This document shows, in pieces, positions 36,171-44,907 of a stretch of 64,000 nucleotides of DNA. A program made the position numbers and the translations under genes. Numbering within the stretch: the stretch's first letter is position 1; each line of letters begins with the position of its first letter. The notes under the pieces were generated by a model. The model was not told the origin of the DNA and made no database searches. It saw only the letters and a list, made by a program, of their open reading frames with translations. This DNA comes from Acidobacteriota bacterium. Lineage in GTDB: Bacteria; Acidobacteriota; Terriglobia; Terriglobales; Acidobacteriaceae. Where the stretch lies: NCBI GenBank assembly GCA_025359885.1, contig JANYDG010000027.1, positions 1-64,000 of the forward strand. Direction: 5' to 3'.

Positions 36171-37361
36171 CTACAAGCTGCGCAACCGCGCACACGCATC
36201 ATCCAGGTCCGCATCCCGCTTGGCAAAGCAGAACCGCAGCAGATCCTCCCCATGCCCCGCCCTGAAAAACGCCGACCCCGCTACCGATGCCACACCCGTT
36301 TGCGCCAGCAGCGCCCGCGCCTTCAACGCCGCATTCGCCCCCGGCAGCCGCGAAGCGTCCGCCAGAATGTAGTACGCCCCCCGCGGCACATACGGCTTCA
36401 TCCCCGCATCCGTCAGCGCCGCCAGGATCCGCGTCCGCTTGTCCAGATGGTCCGTTGCCAGTTGCGTATAAAACTCCATCCCCAGTTGCTCCAACCCGGC
36501 CGCAGCCCCATGTTGCAGTGCCGAAGGCGCGCATACATACGTCAGATCGTGAAAATAGCTGATCGCCCCCAGCCACTTCGCATCCGCCACCAGGTACCCC
36601 AGCCGCCATCCAGTCACCGAAAACGTCTTCGAAAACCCGGAAATGATGATTGTCCGCTCCCGCATCCCCGGCAGCGTCGCTGGAGAGAGATGCTCCGCCT
36701 CGCCATACACAAAATGCTCGTAAATCTCATCCGTAAACACAAACAGGTTGTGCTCAATCGCCACCGCTGATAGTGCTTCCAACTCCTCCCGCGTAAAAAT
36801 CTTCCCACACGGGTTTGACGGCGTATTGATAATCAGCGCCCGCGTTCGCGGCGTCAGCGCCGCCTTCAGCGCCTCCAGGTCAAAGGTCCAGTCCGCCTCC
36901 GCCGTCACCGGCTCCGCCAGCGGCACCAGCACTGGCACCATCCGCAGCGACTTCAGCGTGCTCGCGTGGTATCCGTAAAAAGGCTCAAACAAAATCACTT
37001 CATCGCCCGGATTCAGCAGCGCCATCGCCGCCGCATGCAAACCGCCCGTCGCCCCGCTCGTCACCAGCACTTCTGTATCGGGATTCACAACCATTCCCGT
37101 AAACCGCAGCATCTTCGCCGCAATCGCCGTCCGCAGCCGCCCAATCCCGTCCAGCCGCGTATAGATGTTGTGCCCCGCGTTGATCGCCGCAATCGCTGCC
37201 TCCGTCACCACCGCAGGCGGCTCCGTATCGCACACGCCCTGGGCCAGGTTCACTCCGCCCAACCGGTCGCATTCCATCGTCATCGCACGTATCTCTGACT
37301 GCAACGCGCGCGGAGCCAGTTCGCTCAATCCAAGTTTCGAGGCAACAGTGGTCAAAGGCAT
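36171..37361 (-). CDS. PLP-dependent class I/II aminotransferase
   Basis: 396 residues from ATG37361 (MPLTTVASKLGLSELAPRALQ). The frame upstream has unlikely composition and would overlap the sixA leader. Fold type I motifs: NLAQGVCDTEPP, GATGGLHAAAMAL (cofactor phosphate), FEPFYGYHAS (Tyr stacking), NTPSNPCGKIF, FTDEIYEHFVY and the Schiff-base Lys in SGFSKTFSVTGWRLGYL, with the carboxylate-binding Arg near LRFCFAKRD. This sequence is close to kynurenine--oxoglutarate/glutamine transaminase K or methionine aminotransferases (YbdL-like). The substrate cannot be fixed from sequence alone. No pathway genes are adjacent. Confidence 0.9.
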   Translation of the reverse strand: MPLTTVASKLGLSELAPRALQSEIRAMTMECDRLGGVNLAQGVCDTEPPAVVTEAAIAAINAGHNIYTRLDGIGRLRTAIAAKMLRFTGMVVNPDTEVLVTSGATGGLHAAAMALLNPGDEVILFEPFYGYHASTLKSLRMVPVLVPLAEPVTAEADWTFDLEALKAALTPRTRALIINTPSNPCGKIFTREELEALSAVAIEHNLFVFTDEIYEHFVYGEAEHLSPATLPGMRERTIIISGFSKTFSVTGWRLGYLVADAKWLGAISYFHDLTYVCAPSALQHGAAAGLEQLGMEFYTQLATDHLDKRTRILAALTDAGMKPYVPRGAYYILADASRLPGANAALKARALLAQTGVASVAGSAFFRAGHGEDLLRFCFAKRDADLDDACARLRSL

Positions 37362-37558
37362 GGGGAAGTTCCAATCCTGTGAATTCTCACTCCAGTCATA
37401 CCACACAGCAACCGTTGGGTGAATACTTCTTCCAGGGGGCACATTCCCATCTGCACATCTCACAGCGGGCCACTCACGCTGATTCAATTGTTACATTTGT
37501 GTTAAAATCAGACTTCGCAAAGCGGAACAATCCCAAACTTTGCCTGATTGAAGAACCC

Positions 37559-38098
37559 ATGAATCTCTACCTGATGCGTCATGCCAACGCCGGCGTTCCC
37601 CGCGAAAACCCCCTGCTCGACCACAAGCGCGGGCTCATCAAAGAGGGCAAGCAGCAATGCATGTTGATGGCCGGCGTCCTCGCCGCGCTCAACGTGCAGA
37701 TTGACGTCATCCTCGCCAGCCCGCTCAAGCGGTCGCTGCAGTCCGCCCAGTTCGTCGGCACCGAGATCGGTTTTGAAGGCCGCGTCATCTCCTCGCCAGC
37801 CCTCGCCCCAGACGGGGATTTCGCCGCATTTCAGCACCTGATTGGCGAGTACTCTGATCGCGACGGAGTCCTGGTCGTCGGCCACAACCCCAACCTCCAC
37901 CAGTTCATAGCCCGCATTCTCTCCGGCAATGGCCATCAGCCCGGCGGCGGCAGTATTCGTCTCCGCAAAGGTGCCATCGCCCGCATTGACATGTCCCGCC
38001 GTCCACCCCAGTTGCAGTGGCTCATTGACCCCCGCCTGGCTCGAACCATCTACGCCAGCGTGACAAAGAGCTCCCGGCCAAAGACCTCGCGAAAATAG
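37559..38098 (+). CDS. sixA: Phosphohistidine phosphatase SixA-like
   Basis: 179 residues from ATG37559; earlier in-frame ATGs would overlap the divergent aminotransferase and add non-conserved residues. It has the histidine phosphatase core: NLYLMRHANAG (catalytic RH), ASPLKRSLQSAQFVG (Arg pocket) and VLVVGHNPNLHQFI (second His). SixA removes phosphate from His-containing phosphotransfer domains, or from PtsH/NPr in some bacteria. The 3' end overlaps the convergent ppx-like gene by 49 bases. Such sixA/ppx neighbours are common in acidobacteria and other phyla. Confidence 0.88.
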   Translation: MNLYLMRHANAGVPRENPLLDHKRGLIKEGKQQCMLMAGVLAALNVQIDVILASPLKRSLQSAQFVGTEIGFEGRVISSPALAPDGDFAAFQHLIGEYSDRDGVLVVGHNPNLHQFIARILSGNGHQPGGGSIRLRKGAIARIDMSRRPPQLQWLIDPRLARTIYASVTKSSRPKTSRK

Positions 38099-39681
38099 TC
38101 AGCTTCCTTGCGCAGCGACCACAGTTCCAGCTCCGCGCCCGTTCGCCCCGGCTCCAGCTCCAGCAAAATGCGCTTGGGATAAACCCGCGCCGTTACGCGC
38201 AGCACATCCGAGGCCCGGTCCTGGTTCAGCGCAATCGCCAGCCGCAGCAGCACCACGCTCCGCTGCACATGTCCGTGCTCCTGCGCTGGGATATTCCGCA
38301 TCGCCCGGTCTTCCGGCTGTGGTCGCGTCTTGCCCAGGTACCGCGCAATCGCTGAAATAATCGTTCGCTGCGGCTGCGTGTAACCGTAAATCTCAGAGCT
38401 CGAAATAATGTACTGCGCGTGTCGGTGATGCCCCTGGTGGTTCAAAAACTTCCCCGTATCGCTCAGCATCGCCGCCGCCGCCAGCCAGTTCTCATACTCC
38501 GGCGGCAGCTTGTGCAGCGGCGCCAGATCGCGGAAAAGCTGCTCCGCATGCGCCTTCACCGGCTCCGCCATCTTGAGATTCACGCCATAACGCCGCGCCG
38601 TCGCCAGCACACTCTCCCACCGCTCCTGCTCAAACTGCTGATGCACCGTCGCCCGGTCATCCTGCTCGGCCAGCATCTGCGCCAGGATTCCATCCCGCAA
38701 ACCCAACGACGAATACCGGAACCCCGGAAGAGAAAACGCCTCCAGCAGCTCCGCATACACAAACGCCCCAGCTACGATGATCTCCGCCCGCTTCGGCCCA
38801 ATCCCCGGCACGGCGGCCCGTTCCGGCATGCTCATCTTCCGCAGCTTCGTCGCCAGCCTGCGTACCTGGTGCGTCGTCGTAATCGGCACCTCGCCCACCG
38901 CCGCCGTCTTTGAAACCGCTTTAGCCCGAACACTCGTAGCAACTTTAGCCGTCGTCGCCTTCGTTCGCGTCCCCGCCGCCGTCACAGCCGCTTCCTGCTT
39001 CACCAGCACCGTATGCGCCTCAGCCAGCGCCGCCGCCGTCCCAGAAGTCGCAATCACCAGCGGCACATTCTCCGGCTGGATCCGCTTATGCGCCCTCCGC
39101 AGCTCCCGCCCGATAAACTGCTTCATCCGCGCCAGGCCCTCTTCCGTAGCCGGGTCCGTCGGAATAAACTCCTGCGTCAGCCTTACCGCCCCCAACGGCA
39201 GGCTCACCGTCTCCTTGATGCGTTGGTGCTCGCTCAGCGTGATCTCGCAGCTGCCCCCACCTACATCCACCAGGATCACCCGGCCGCTCGACCCCGGCTC
39301 GTTCGTCATCACCCCGCGGTGAATCAGTCGCCCCTCTTCAAGCCCGGAAATAATCTCGATGGTCCAGCCCGTTTCCGCCTTGGCCCAGCTCACAAACGCC
39401 TGCGCATTCCGCGCATCCCGCATCGCCGACGTCGCCACCACCCGAATCTGCTCCACCCCATGCGCCTGCACCGCCCGCTGAAAACGCTTCAGCGCCCGCA
39501 GTGTCACCGCCATCGCATCCGGCGAAACAAGCCCCGTATCAAACACACTCGTCCCCAGCCGCGTCACCTCACGGTCTTCGTGCAGGGTTTTCAGTCGATG
39601 GGCAACAATCCGCGCAATCTTCAGGCGGCATGAATTGGAGCCAATATCGATCGCGGCAAATGTAGTGGATACAAGAGGCAT
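38050..39681 (-). CDS. Ppx/GppA family exopolyphosphatase
   Basis: 543 residues from ATG39681 (GTG39705 would add eight residues). The actin-like ATPase fold has AAIDIGSNSCRLKIAR (phosphate 1), RVVATSAMRDARNA, IISGLEEGRLIHRGV, VILVDVGGGSCEITL (phosphate 2) and VIATSGTAAALAE. Between about residues 220 and 290 lies an Ala/Thr/Lys-rich insertion (VTAAGTRTKATTAKVATSV) before RRLATKLRKMSMPERAAVPGIGPKRAEIIVAGA. A C-terminal HD-like helical domain follows. The enzyme hydrolyses polyphosphate or pppGpp. Its end overlaps sixA on the other strand. Which of the two substrates dominates is unknown. Confidence 0.92.
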   Translation of the reverse strand: MPLVSTTFAAIDIGSNSCRLKIARIVAHRLKTLHEDREVTRLGTSVFDTGLVSPDAMAVTLRALKRFQRAVQAHGVEQIRVVATSAMRDARNAQAFVSWAKAETGWTIEIISGLEEGRLIHRGVMTNEPGSSGRVILVDVGGGSCEITLSEHQRIKETVSLPLGAVRLTQEFIPTDPATEEGLARMKQFIGRELRRAHKRIQPENVPLVIATSGTAAALAEAHTVLVKQEAAVTAAGTRTKATTAKVATSVRAKAVSKTAAVGEVPITTTHQVRRLATKLRKMSMPERAAVPGIGPKRAEIIVAGAFVYAELLEAFSLPGFRYSSLGLRDGILAQMLAEQDDRATVHQQFEQERWESVLATARRYGVNLKMAEPVKAHAEQLFRDLAPLHKLPPEYENWLAAAAMLSDTGKFLNHQGHHRHAQYIISSSEIYGYTQPQRTIISAIARYLGKTRPQPEDRAMRNIPAQEHGHVQRSVVLLRLAIALNQDRASDVLRVTARVYPKRILLELEPGRTGAELELWSLRKEADYFREVFGRELFVTLA

Positions 39682-40206
39682 TCTAGGCTTCGCGCGCCCT
39701 TCCACAAGGTACAGAAGACGGCCTGAAGCAAAGATACAACACCCGTCCTCAAGTCACGCACGTTCAACCAATCCCCAGGCAATCGGGCCAATCCGCTCCA
39801 GCCCACCCCACCGGGCAGGGTCAACTGGGCAATTCCGATGCGTCGAGGGCTGAAGGCCCGACTCATCGCTGCCTGAAAGCCGCAACTCTCGTGCATCCGA
39901 TCACCTTGGCCAAACCCTGGCTTCCAGCAAAAAAGCAGGTGGCCTGCCCGCCAGGACTTGCTCCGGCAAACCACCCAAAAACGGTAGCCGACAGAAGGCG
40001 GCACCGCTGGGCAAACTGCCGCACCCCTGCGAAGGGCGCGTCGCTTTACCCATATCAAGAGCCACGGGGAGGGCTCGCATTTTCAGTACGCTTCAGCCTC
40101 CACGATAGATTTGCCCCAGACCCCACTATTTCCCGGCTCGCCAATCACGCTGCCGTCCCATCCCGCTTGATTTCGGCTGGTATCCTAGCCCTGAACGCAC
40201 AAAACC
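39682..40206. other. Intergenic region with repeat-like remnants, no supported gene
   Basis: 525 bases upstream of both ppx (minus) and the GT39 gene (plus). An open frame at 39891-40223 has arginine- and proline-rich, non-conserved composition and would run into the next gene. A segment near 39842-39870 (CTGAAGGCCCGACTCATCGC) recurs with changes near 42511-42535 (CTGAAAGCCCGAATCATCGC), so these gaps share a dispersed sequence. Confidence 0.45.
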
Positions 40207-42180
40207 ATGACAGACAAGACTGATACGACACAATCCGCATCCCGCCCTTCCAAAACTCCTTCTGTGCTGGCCGTTTGGGTATTGCTGCTTGCAGTCTTTG
40301 CTGCCGTCTACGGCGCCGCTCTCTTCTCTCCGCCTTTGCTCGACGATGCCGACGCCACCCACGCCGAGGCCGCTGCACACATGGCTGAGGTCGGCGATTT
40401 CGTCACCCTCCGCGTCAACGGCATCCGCTATCTTGAAAAACCCCCGCTGCCGTACTGGCTCGTCGCCGGCATGTATCGCGTCTTCGGTGAAAACGCCTTC
40501 GCCACCCATCTCCCCAACGCCCTCGCCGTCCTCGGATGCGCCTGCATCGCCTGGCTCTGGTGCCGTCGCGCCTGGGGCGAACGGGCCGCGCTCTACGCCG
40601 CCCTCGGCACTCTGACTGCCTTTGGCCCCTTCCTCTTCACCCGCTTCTACATCCCCGAAGCCATCCTGACCTTTTTCCTGCTCCTTGCACTCTTCTGCCT
40701 CATCACTGGCCTCGAAAGCCGCCGTCCCGGCCGCTTCTACCTCGCCTGGGCCGCCCTCGCCCTCGCCATGCTCACCAAGGGCCTCATCGCCCCCGTCTTT
40801 TTCTTCGCCGCGGCCATCCCCATGCTCCTCGTCAGCGGACAATGGCGTCGCTGGCGTCAGCTCAAGCCAATTTCAGGCTTCCTGCTCTTTCTCTTGATCG
40901 CCGCTCCCTGGCACATCCTCGCCGGCCTCCGCAATCCAGATCAGGGCCACCCCATCGGCAACATTCCCACCCCCGGCAACGTCCACGGCTTCTGGTACTT
41001 CTACTTCCTCAACGAACACGTCTTCCGCTTCCTCGGCCTCCGCTACCCCCACGATTACAACCGTCTGCCTGTCCTCGCCTACTGGCTTCTCCACCTCGTC
41101 TGGGTCTTCCCATGGAGCCTCTTTTTCCCCGCCGCCCTCCTCGTCGCCTGGAAAACCCGCCACACCTGGCTCCAGCACGTCAGCAAAGATGCTGGCCTCA
41201 CCGTCGATTTCTACCTCGACAACACCGAGCACGAAGACACCGTAAACTACGTTCTCCGCCTCAAATTCCGCAGCCGCTCCATCTGGCTCCTCGGCTGCTT
41301 CTCCACCTTCACCCTCCTCTTCTTCTCCCTCTCAACCAACCAGGAGTACTACACCTACCCCTGCTGGATTCCTCTCATTCTCCTCACCGCCGGCGTCCTC
41401 GCCACCCTCGAGCAGTCCGCTGAACACCAGGGCTGGGGTGTCGCCAAAGGCTGGGTCCGCAGCGCGCACGTCGTCTTCACCATGGTCGGTTCACTCGCTG
41501 CCGGCATGCTCGGCTGGGGCCTGTGGGAGTCGCGCAACCTCCCCTTCGTCTCAGACATCGGCACCCTCCTCGCCCATCGCGCCGTCGGCGACTACTCCCT
41601 CTCCATGTCCCATTTCTTTGATCTCACCGGACCCTCCTTCGCAGCACTGCGCCTGCCCGCCAGCATCGCCGCATTCGCCCTGCTCGTCGGCCCCGTCACC
41701 GGGCTGGCACTCCGCCTCTGGCGTCGCAACATTGCGGCCACCGTCAGCATTGCCCTCACCTCCGCCCTCTTCCTCGTCGCCGCCCACATTGCTTTTGCCC
41801 GCTTTGAACCCATGCTCAGCTCAAAGCAGCTCGCCGACACCATCCTGCAAAAGGGCTCAACTGCCGACGACCTCATCATCTTTGGCGACCAGTCTGATGG
41901 CTCCTCGCTGATCTTCTACACCCACCAGTTCTTTTGGCGTCCCGCCCTGCTCGTCCATGGCACAGGCTCGTCGATGCTCTGGGGCTCCTGCTACCCCGAC
42001 GCACCCAAAATCTTCCTTACGGAAGAGCAACTCGCCGCAGCATGGGGCACCGGAACACGGCACTGGATTTTCGCCCAGGACACAAATCGTTCCAAAGTTC
42101 AGCAACTCCTCCCCGGAAAACTAATCCCCGTTCAGACCATCGCCGACAAAACCCTCTGGACCGATCGGCCTCTGAACTAG
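40207..42180 (+). CDS. GT39/ArnT-like polyprenol-phosphate glycosyltransferase
   Basis: 657-residue inner membrane protein of the PMT/ArnT (GT-C) superfamily, which moves a sugar from a polyprenyl phosphate to lipid or protein on the periplasmic side. The first helix (VLAVWVLLLAVFAAVYGAALF) is followed by the acidic loop LLDDADATHAEAAAHMAE, where the catalytic Asp/Glu pair of GT39 sits. RYLEKPPLPYWLVAGMYRVFGENAFATHLPNAL is the conserved ArnT-type segment. About eleven further membrane helices follow, and a C-terminal soluble domain (about 530-657). A weak ribosome binding site precedes ATG40207. The acceptor, such as lipid A or another glycolipid, is unknown. Confidence 0.87.
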   Translation: MTDKTDTTQSASRPSKTPSVLAVWVLLLAVFAAVYGAALFSPPLLDDADATHAEAAAHMAEVGDFVTLRVNGIRYLEKPPLPYWLVAGMYRVFGENAFATHLPNALAVLGCACIAWLWCRRAWGERAALYAALGTLTAFGPFLFTRFYIPEAILTFFLLLALFCLITGLESRRPGRFYLAWAALALAMLTKGLIAPVFFFAAAIPMLLVSGQWRRWRQLKPISGFLLFLLIAAPWHILAGLRNPDQGHPIGNIPTPGNVHGFWYFYFLNEHVFRFLGLRYPHDYNRLPVLAYWLLHLVWVFPWSLFFPAALLVAWKTRHTWLQHVSKDAGLTVDFYLDNTEHEDTVNYVLRLKFRSRSIWLLGCFSTFTLLFFSLSTNQEYYTYPCWIPLILLTAGVLATLEQSAEHQGWGVAKGWVRSAHVVFTMVGSLAAGMLGWGLWESRNLPFVSDIGTLLAHRAVGDYSLSMSHFFDLTGPSFAALRLPASIAAFALLVGPVTGLALRLWRRNIAATVSIALTSALFLVAAHIAFARFEPMLSSKQLADTILQKGSTADDLIIFGDQSDGSSLIFYTHQFFWRPALLVHGTGSSMLWGSCYPDAPKIFLTEEQLAAAWGTGTRHWIFAQDTNRSKVQQLLPGKLIPVQTIADKTLWTDRPLN

Positions 42181-42686
42181 GAATTCCCCTCTGAACAGAG
42201 GAAATCCCAAACCGAAGCCCCAGTCTTAGTCCTTGCTCTTGCCTTCGCCCTCGCCTTCGCCCGCGCCTTGATGCACTGTCATCGCTGCAGGGAATCCGCT
42301 TCTTTTCTTTCCTTGCCGTTCAGTCGTAATTCCCGCCCGGGAATCCGCTTCCCGTTCCAAAGGAAATCAGCTGAAGCATTTTCAGCAGATCGTGATCAAG
42401 CCTGCACAAACAGCGGAAGCGGGCACCGCAACCAGCGCCAAAGGCGCATCCTGAAACCAGCCCAGGCCATCGGCTTGGGTCTCATGGACCACTAAAAATC
42501 GAGGTCTGAAAGCCCGAATCATCGCCTTCAGGCAATCAAACGCAAATCTATAATCCCCGCTGAGCTAAAGAGAGAATCATCTTTCAGGAATGGTGTAGAG
42601 CGAAACAGCTTTCCTCACTGGATTTTTCATCAAGAAAAATCCAACCTCACCCAGGCAAGAGACTTCACGGAATTCCTGAAAATGCC
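42181..42686. repeat. Intergenic region with dispersed repeat fragments
   Basis: 506 bases without a gene. GGGAATCCGCTTC occurs at 42290-42302 and again at 42339-42351. Its exact reverse complement occurs at 54461-54473 beside the hairpin element there, so the two regions share repeat material in opposite orientation. A small hairpin CCTCTG-AA-CAGAGG lies at about 42187-42200 just after the GT39 stop. The C/T-rich tract near 42230-42270 is low complexity. Confidence 0.5.
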
Positions 42687-42860
42687 TTAACTCGCAGAAT
42701 CCTTCTGTCGTGTCGCCTTCACCGCCGAAAGCATCCCCACTCCGACCAAAATCACCGTGCCCACGATAATCCAGTGCGCCGGCAGATGCACCAGGTACGC
42801 CGCATAAACCAGTCCGCCAATAAGAATTGCAAATCCCGCCGCATAGATTCCAAATGACAT
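42687..42860 (-). CDS. Small two-helix membrane protein
   Basis: 57 residues from ATG42860, which has an excellent ribosome binding site (GGAGGAGG, six bases upstream); this decides the start over the upstream in-frame codon at 42905. Two membrane helices, IYAAGFAILIGGLVYAAYLV and WIIVGTVILVGVGMLSAV, end in a charged tail (KATRQKDSAS). It lies downstream of the HpnI-like gene on the same strand. I recognise no family name and can only say that it is an inner membrane protein. Confidence 0.72.
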   Translation of the reverse strand: MSFGIYAAGFAILIGGLVYAAYLVHLPAHWIIVGTVILVGVGMLSAVKATRQKDSAS

Positions 42861-42940
42861 AGAGCCTCCTCCAGCCCCCGCAGGGCGTGGTAAGACTATC
42901 GCCATTCACAGTCGGTTACTGAGCACAACCGACCAGGTCC

Positions 42941-44107
42941 CTACCGCACCGCCCGCATCCGCCCCCCCGGCAGCAGCTGGTAGAGCTTCCCCCGCCAAAC
43001 AATCTCGCTCGAAAAATAACTCGCCGCCCAAAACCCAAATCCCATCAAATCCCGCAGCGGATACAGCACATAAAGCCCAAACCAGCTCGGGTCTCGCACC
43101 ACCCGCCCGCCCGCCGCCCACGCAATCGCCCACCGCGTCAGCACCGCCCACGCAAACAAACCCACCCCCAGCCACGGACGCCCCATCGCCATCGCACAGC
43201 CTGAAGCCAGCAGCCCAAAGGGCATACTAAACGTCAGCGCCGTGCCAAAATGTCCCTTCGGCCGAGAAAACCGCGTCGACTTCATCCATCGAACCTGGTG
43301 CGCCATCGACGACCCAAAGCTCGAATTAATCACCATATGGTCAATCACGTGATGGCTCAGAGACACCCGTCGCCCCTGCTTGAAAACCTCATTGCCCAGC
43401 AGAAAATCATCCGCGCAGTAGTCGCCCAGCACGCCCATCCCACCCATCGCCTGCACGCAGCCAGCGCGTACCGCCATCGTCGGCCCCAGCACAAACTGCA
43501 TCCCCTCCAGCATGTTCGCCACCAGCACACCAGCCGTCATCTCGACTGACATCCCCACCGCCTCAAGCCGCGCCCACAACCCGCCTTCCACAGCCACGCC
43601 CCGATACAGGCAGGTCATCGCGCCCACCTCTGGGTCCGCAAACGGAGAAGCCACCGCCCGCAGATACTCCCCCGTCACCCGCACATCCGAGTCGCTGATC
43701 ACCAGAATTCCGTGCGCAGCCGCCTCCGCCATCACTTCCATCGAATGCACCTTCGCATTGATGTACTTCGACTCGCCTGTATCCCAACCCGCCGTGAAAA
43801 ATCGCGCCGCAATACGCGGGTACCGCCCCGCCACCCACCGCGCCGTCTCCAGCCCCGCGTCCGCCGCATCCCGTGCGCAAAACAATATTTCGTAGTCCGG
43901 GTAGTCCTGCTCAAAAAACGTCGCCAGATTCGCTTCCAGTCCCGGCTCCGCCCCGTGCAGCGGCTTCAGCAAACTCAGCGGCGGCGCAAAATCACCGCCC
44001 GGCTCGCGCTGTCTCAGGTGCCGTCGCGCACCCGCCACCACCATCCCCGCAAACACCGTCGAGGTCAGCAGTCCAAAGCATCCCAATCCTAAAAGAACAA
44101 GCAACAT
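42941..44107 (-). CDS. GT21-type glycosyltransferase (HpnI/ceramide glucosyltransferase-like)
   Basis: 388 residues with an N-terminal membrane helix (LLVLLGLGCFGLLTSTVFAGMVV) and C-terminal membrane segments. The GT-A motifs of family 21 are in order: LKPLHGAEPGLEANLATFFEQDYPDYEILFCARDA, VISDSDVRV (D-x-D), GDYCADDFLLGNEVF and HQVRWMKSTRFSRPKGHFG, a QxxRW-type motif. In hopanoid-producing bacteria HpnI adds N-acetylglucosamine to bacteriohopanetetrol. The same family includes ceramide glucosyltransferases. No hopanoid cluster genes are adjacent, so the lipid acceptor remains open. Confidence 0.87.
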   Translation of the reverse strand: MLLVLLGLGCFGLLTSTVFAGMVVAGARRHLRQREPGGDFAPPLSLLKPLHGAEPGLEANLATFFEQDYPDYEILFCARDAADAGLETARWVAGRYPRIAARFFTAGWDTGESKYINAKVHSMEVMAEAAAHGILVISDSDVRVTGEYLRAVASPFADPEVGAMTCLYRGVAVEGGLWARLEAVGMSVEMTAGVLVANMLEGMQFVLGPTMAVRAGCVQAMGGMGVLGDYCADDFLLGNEVFKQGRRVSLSHHVIDHMVINSSFGSSMAHQVRWMKSTRFSRPKGHFGTALTFSMPFGLLASGCAMAMGRPWLGVGLFAWAVLTRWAIAWAAGGRVVRDPSWFGLYVLYPLRDLMGFGFWAASYFSSEIVWRGKLYQLLPGGRMRAVR

Positions 44108-44163
44108 ACAGCTTCAAGAATACCCGCCCTCCGATGAAACGCCATCGTGATCTCACCATGAAT

Positions 44164-44787
44164 TCAATGCCCGGCGTTTTCCGTCCCGGAAATCATCACA
44201 CCCAGCGTTCGCCTCAACTGCTTCTCAGCGTCCGGCATGCCCATCGTCGCCTCAAGTGCACCATCAATCAGCAACATCGCAAATCCATGCACCACCGACC
44301 AGCAAGCCACCACCAGGTCCCGGTGCTGCTCCCCGCTCGCCCCCGGCAGCAGCGCCTCCACTCCCTCCACCAGCAGCAGAAACCCCGTCGGCTCCGCATC
44401 CAGCGGCTGGTCGCCCGCACTCCCCGCCAGACCAAACATCACTCGGAAATGCGCGGGATGCTGCTCCGCGAACCGGACATACGCCACCCCCAGCTCCGTG
44501 ATCCGTCCCTGCGGCGACTTCCCCTTCGCGTATGCCTCTGCCAACGACTCGTTGAAAAGCTCATAGCCCTCCACCAGAATCGCCCGGATCACTGCCTCCT
44601 TATCCGCAAAATGCCGGTAAGGCGCTGCCGTACTCACCCCCGCCATCTTCGCCGCGTCCTTCAGGCTAAAACTCTTAACCCCATGCTCATCAATCAGTTG
44701 CAAAGCCGCCGCCAGCAACGCCACCCGCAGATCACCATGATGATACGGCTGATGTTCCTCCCGCCCTTTTTGGCCGTCTCTCGCCAT
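44164..44787 (-). CDS. TetR/AcrR regulator with WHG-like C-terminal domain
   Basis: About 207 residues from ATG44787 (or 44793). The N-terminal stretch YHHGDLRVALLAAALQLIDEHGVKSFSLKDAAKMAGVSTAAPYRHF (a region, about residues 17-60) is the typical start of the YHHGxLR TetR subgroup; the recognition helix is VSTAAPYRHF. The C-terminal half (YVRFAEQHPAHFRVMFGL, VVACWSVVHGFAMLLIDG) matches the TetR_C WHG family. It is divergent from a membrane-protein operon, with a perfect palindrome at 44860-44878 between them. It probably represses that operon and itself. The ligand is unknown. Confidence 0.87.
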   Translation of the reverse strand: MARDGQKGREEHQPYHHGDLRVALLAAALQLIDEHGVKSFSLKDAAKMAGVSTAAPYRHFADKEAVIRAILVEGYELFNESLAEAYAKGKSPQGRITELGVAYVRFAEQHPAHFRVMFGLAGSAGDQPLDAEPTGFLLLVEGVEALLPGASGEQHRDLVVACWSVVHGFAMLLIDGALEATMGMPDAEKQLRRTLGVMISGTENAGH

Positions 44788-44859
44788 ATACAAGCCTCAG
44801 CGGGAAATTTTCACCGCATGTAAATTAATCTAACATTCCTCTCGCGATTTTCACTAGTG

Positions 44860-44878
44860 ATGTTATTGTGATTAACAT
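44860..44878. promoter_or_regulatory. Candidate operator for divergent TetR gene
   Basis: ATGTTA and TAACAT are exact inverted repeats separated by seven bases. They lie 30 bases before the start of the membrane protein gene at 44908 and 73 bases from the tetR start. A further TAACAT-like half-site (CTAACATT) lies near 44830. Control by the divergent TetR protein is inferred from position. Confidence 0.55.
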
Positions 44879-44907
44879 AGAGCCCCAGCGCTTCAGGAGA
44901 ACCATCC

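Noticed and set aside
39891-40223. 110-codon forward frame before the GT39 gene
   Set aside because: Non-conserved composition and it overlaps the true start of the next gene.
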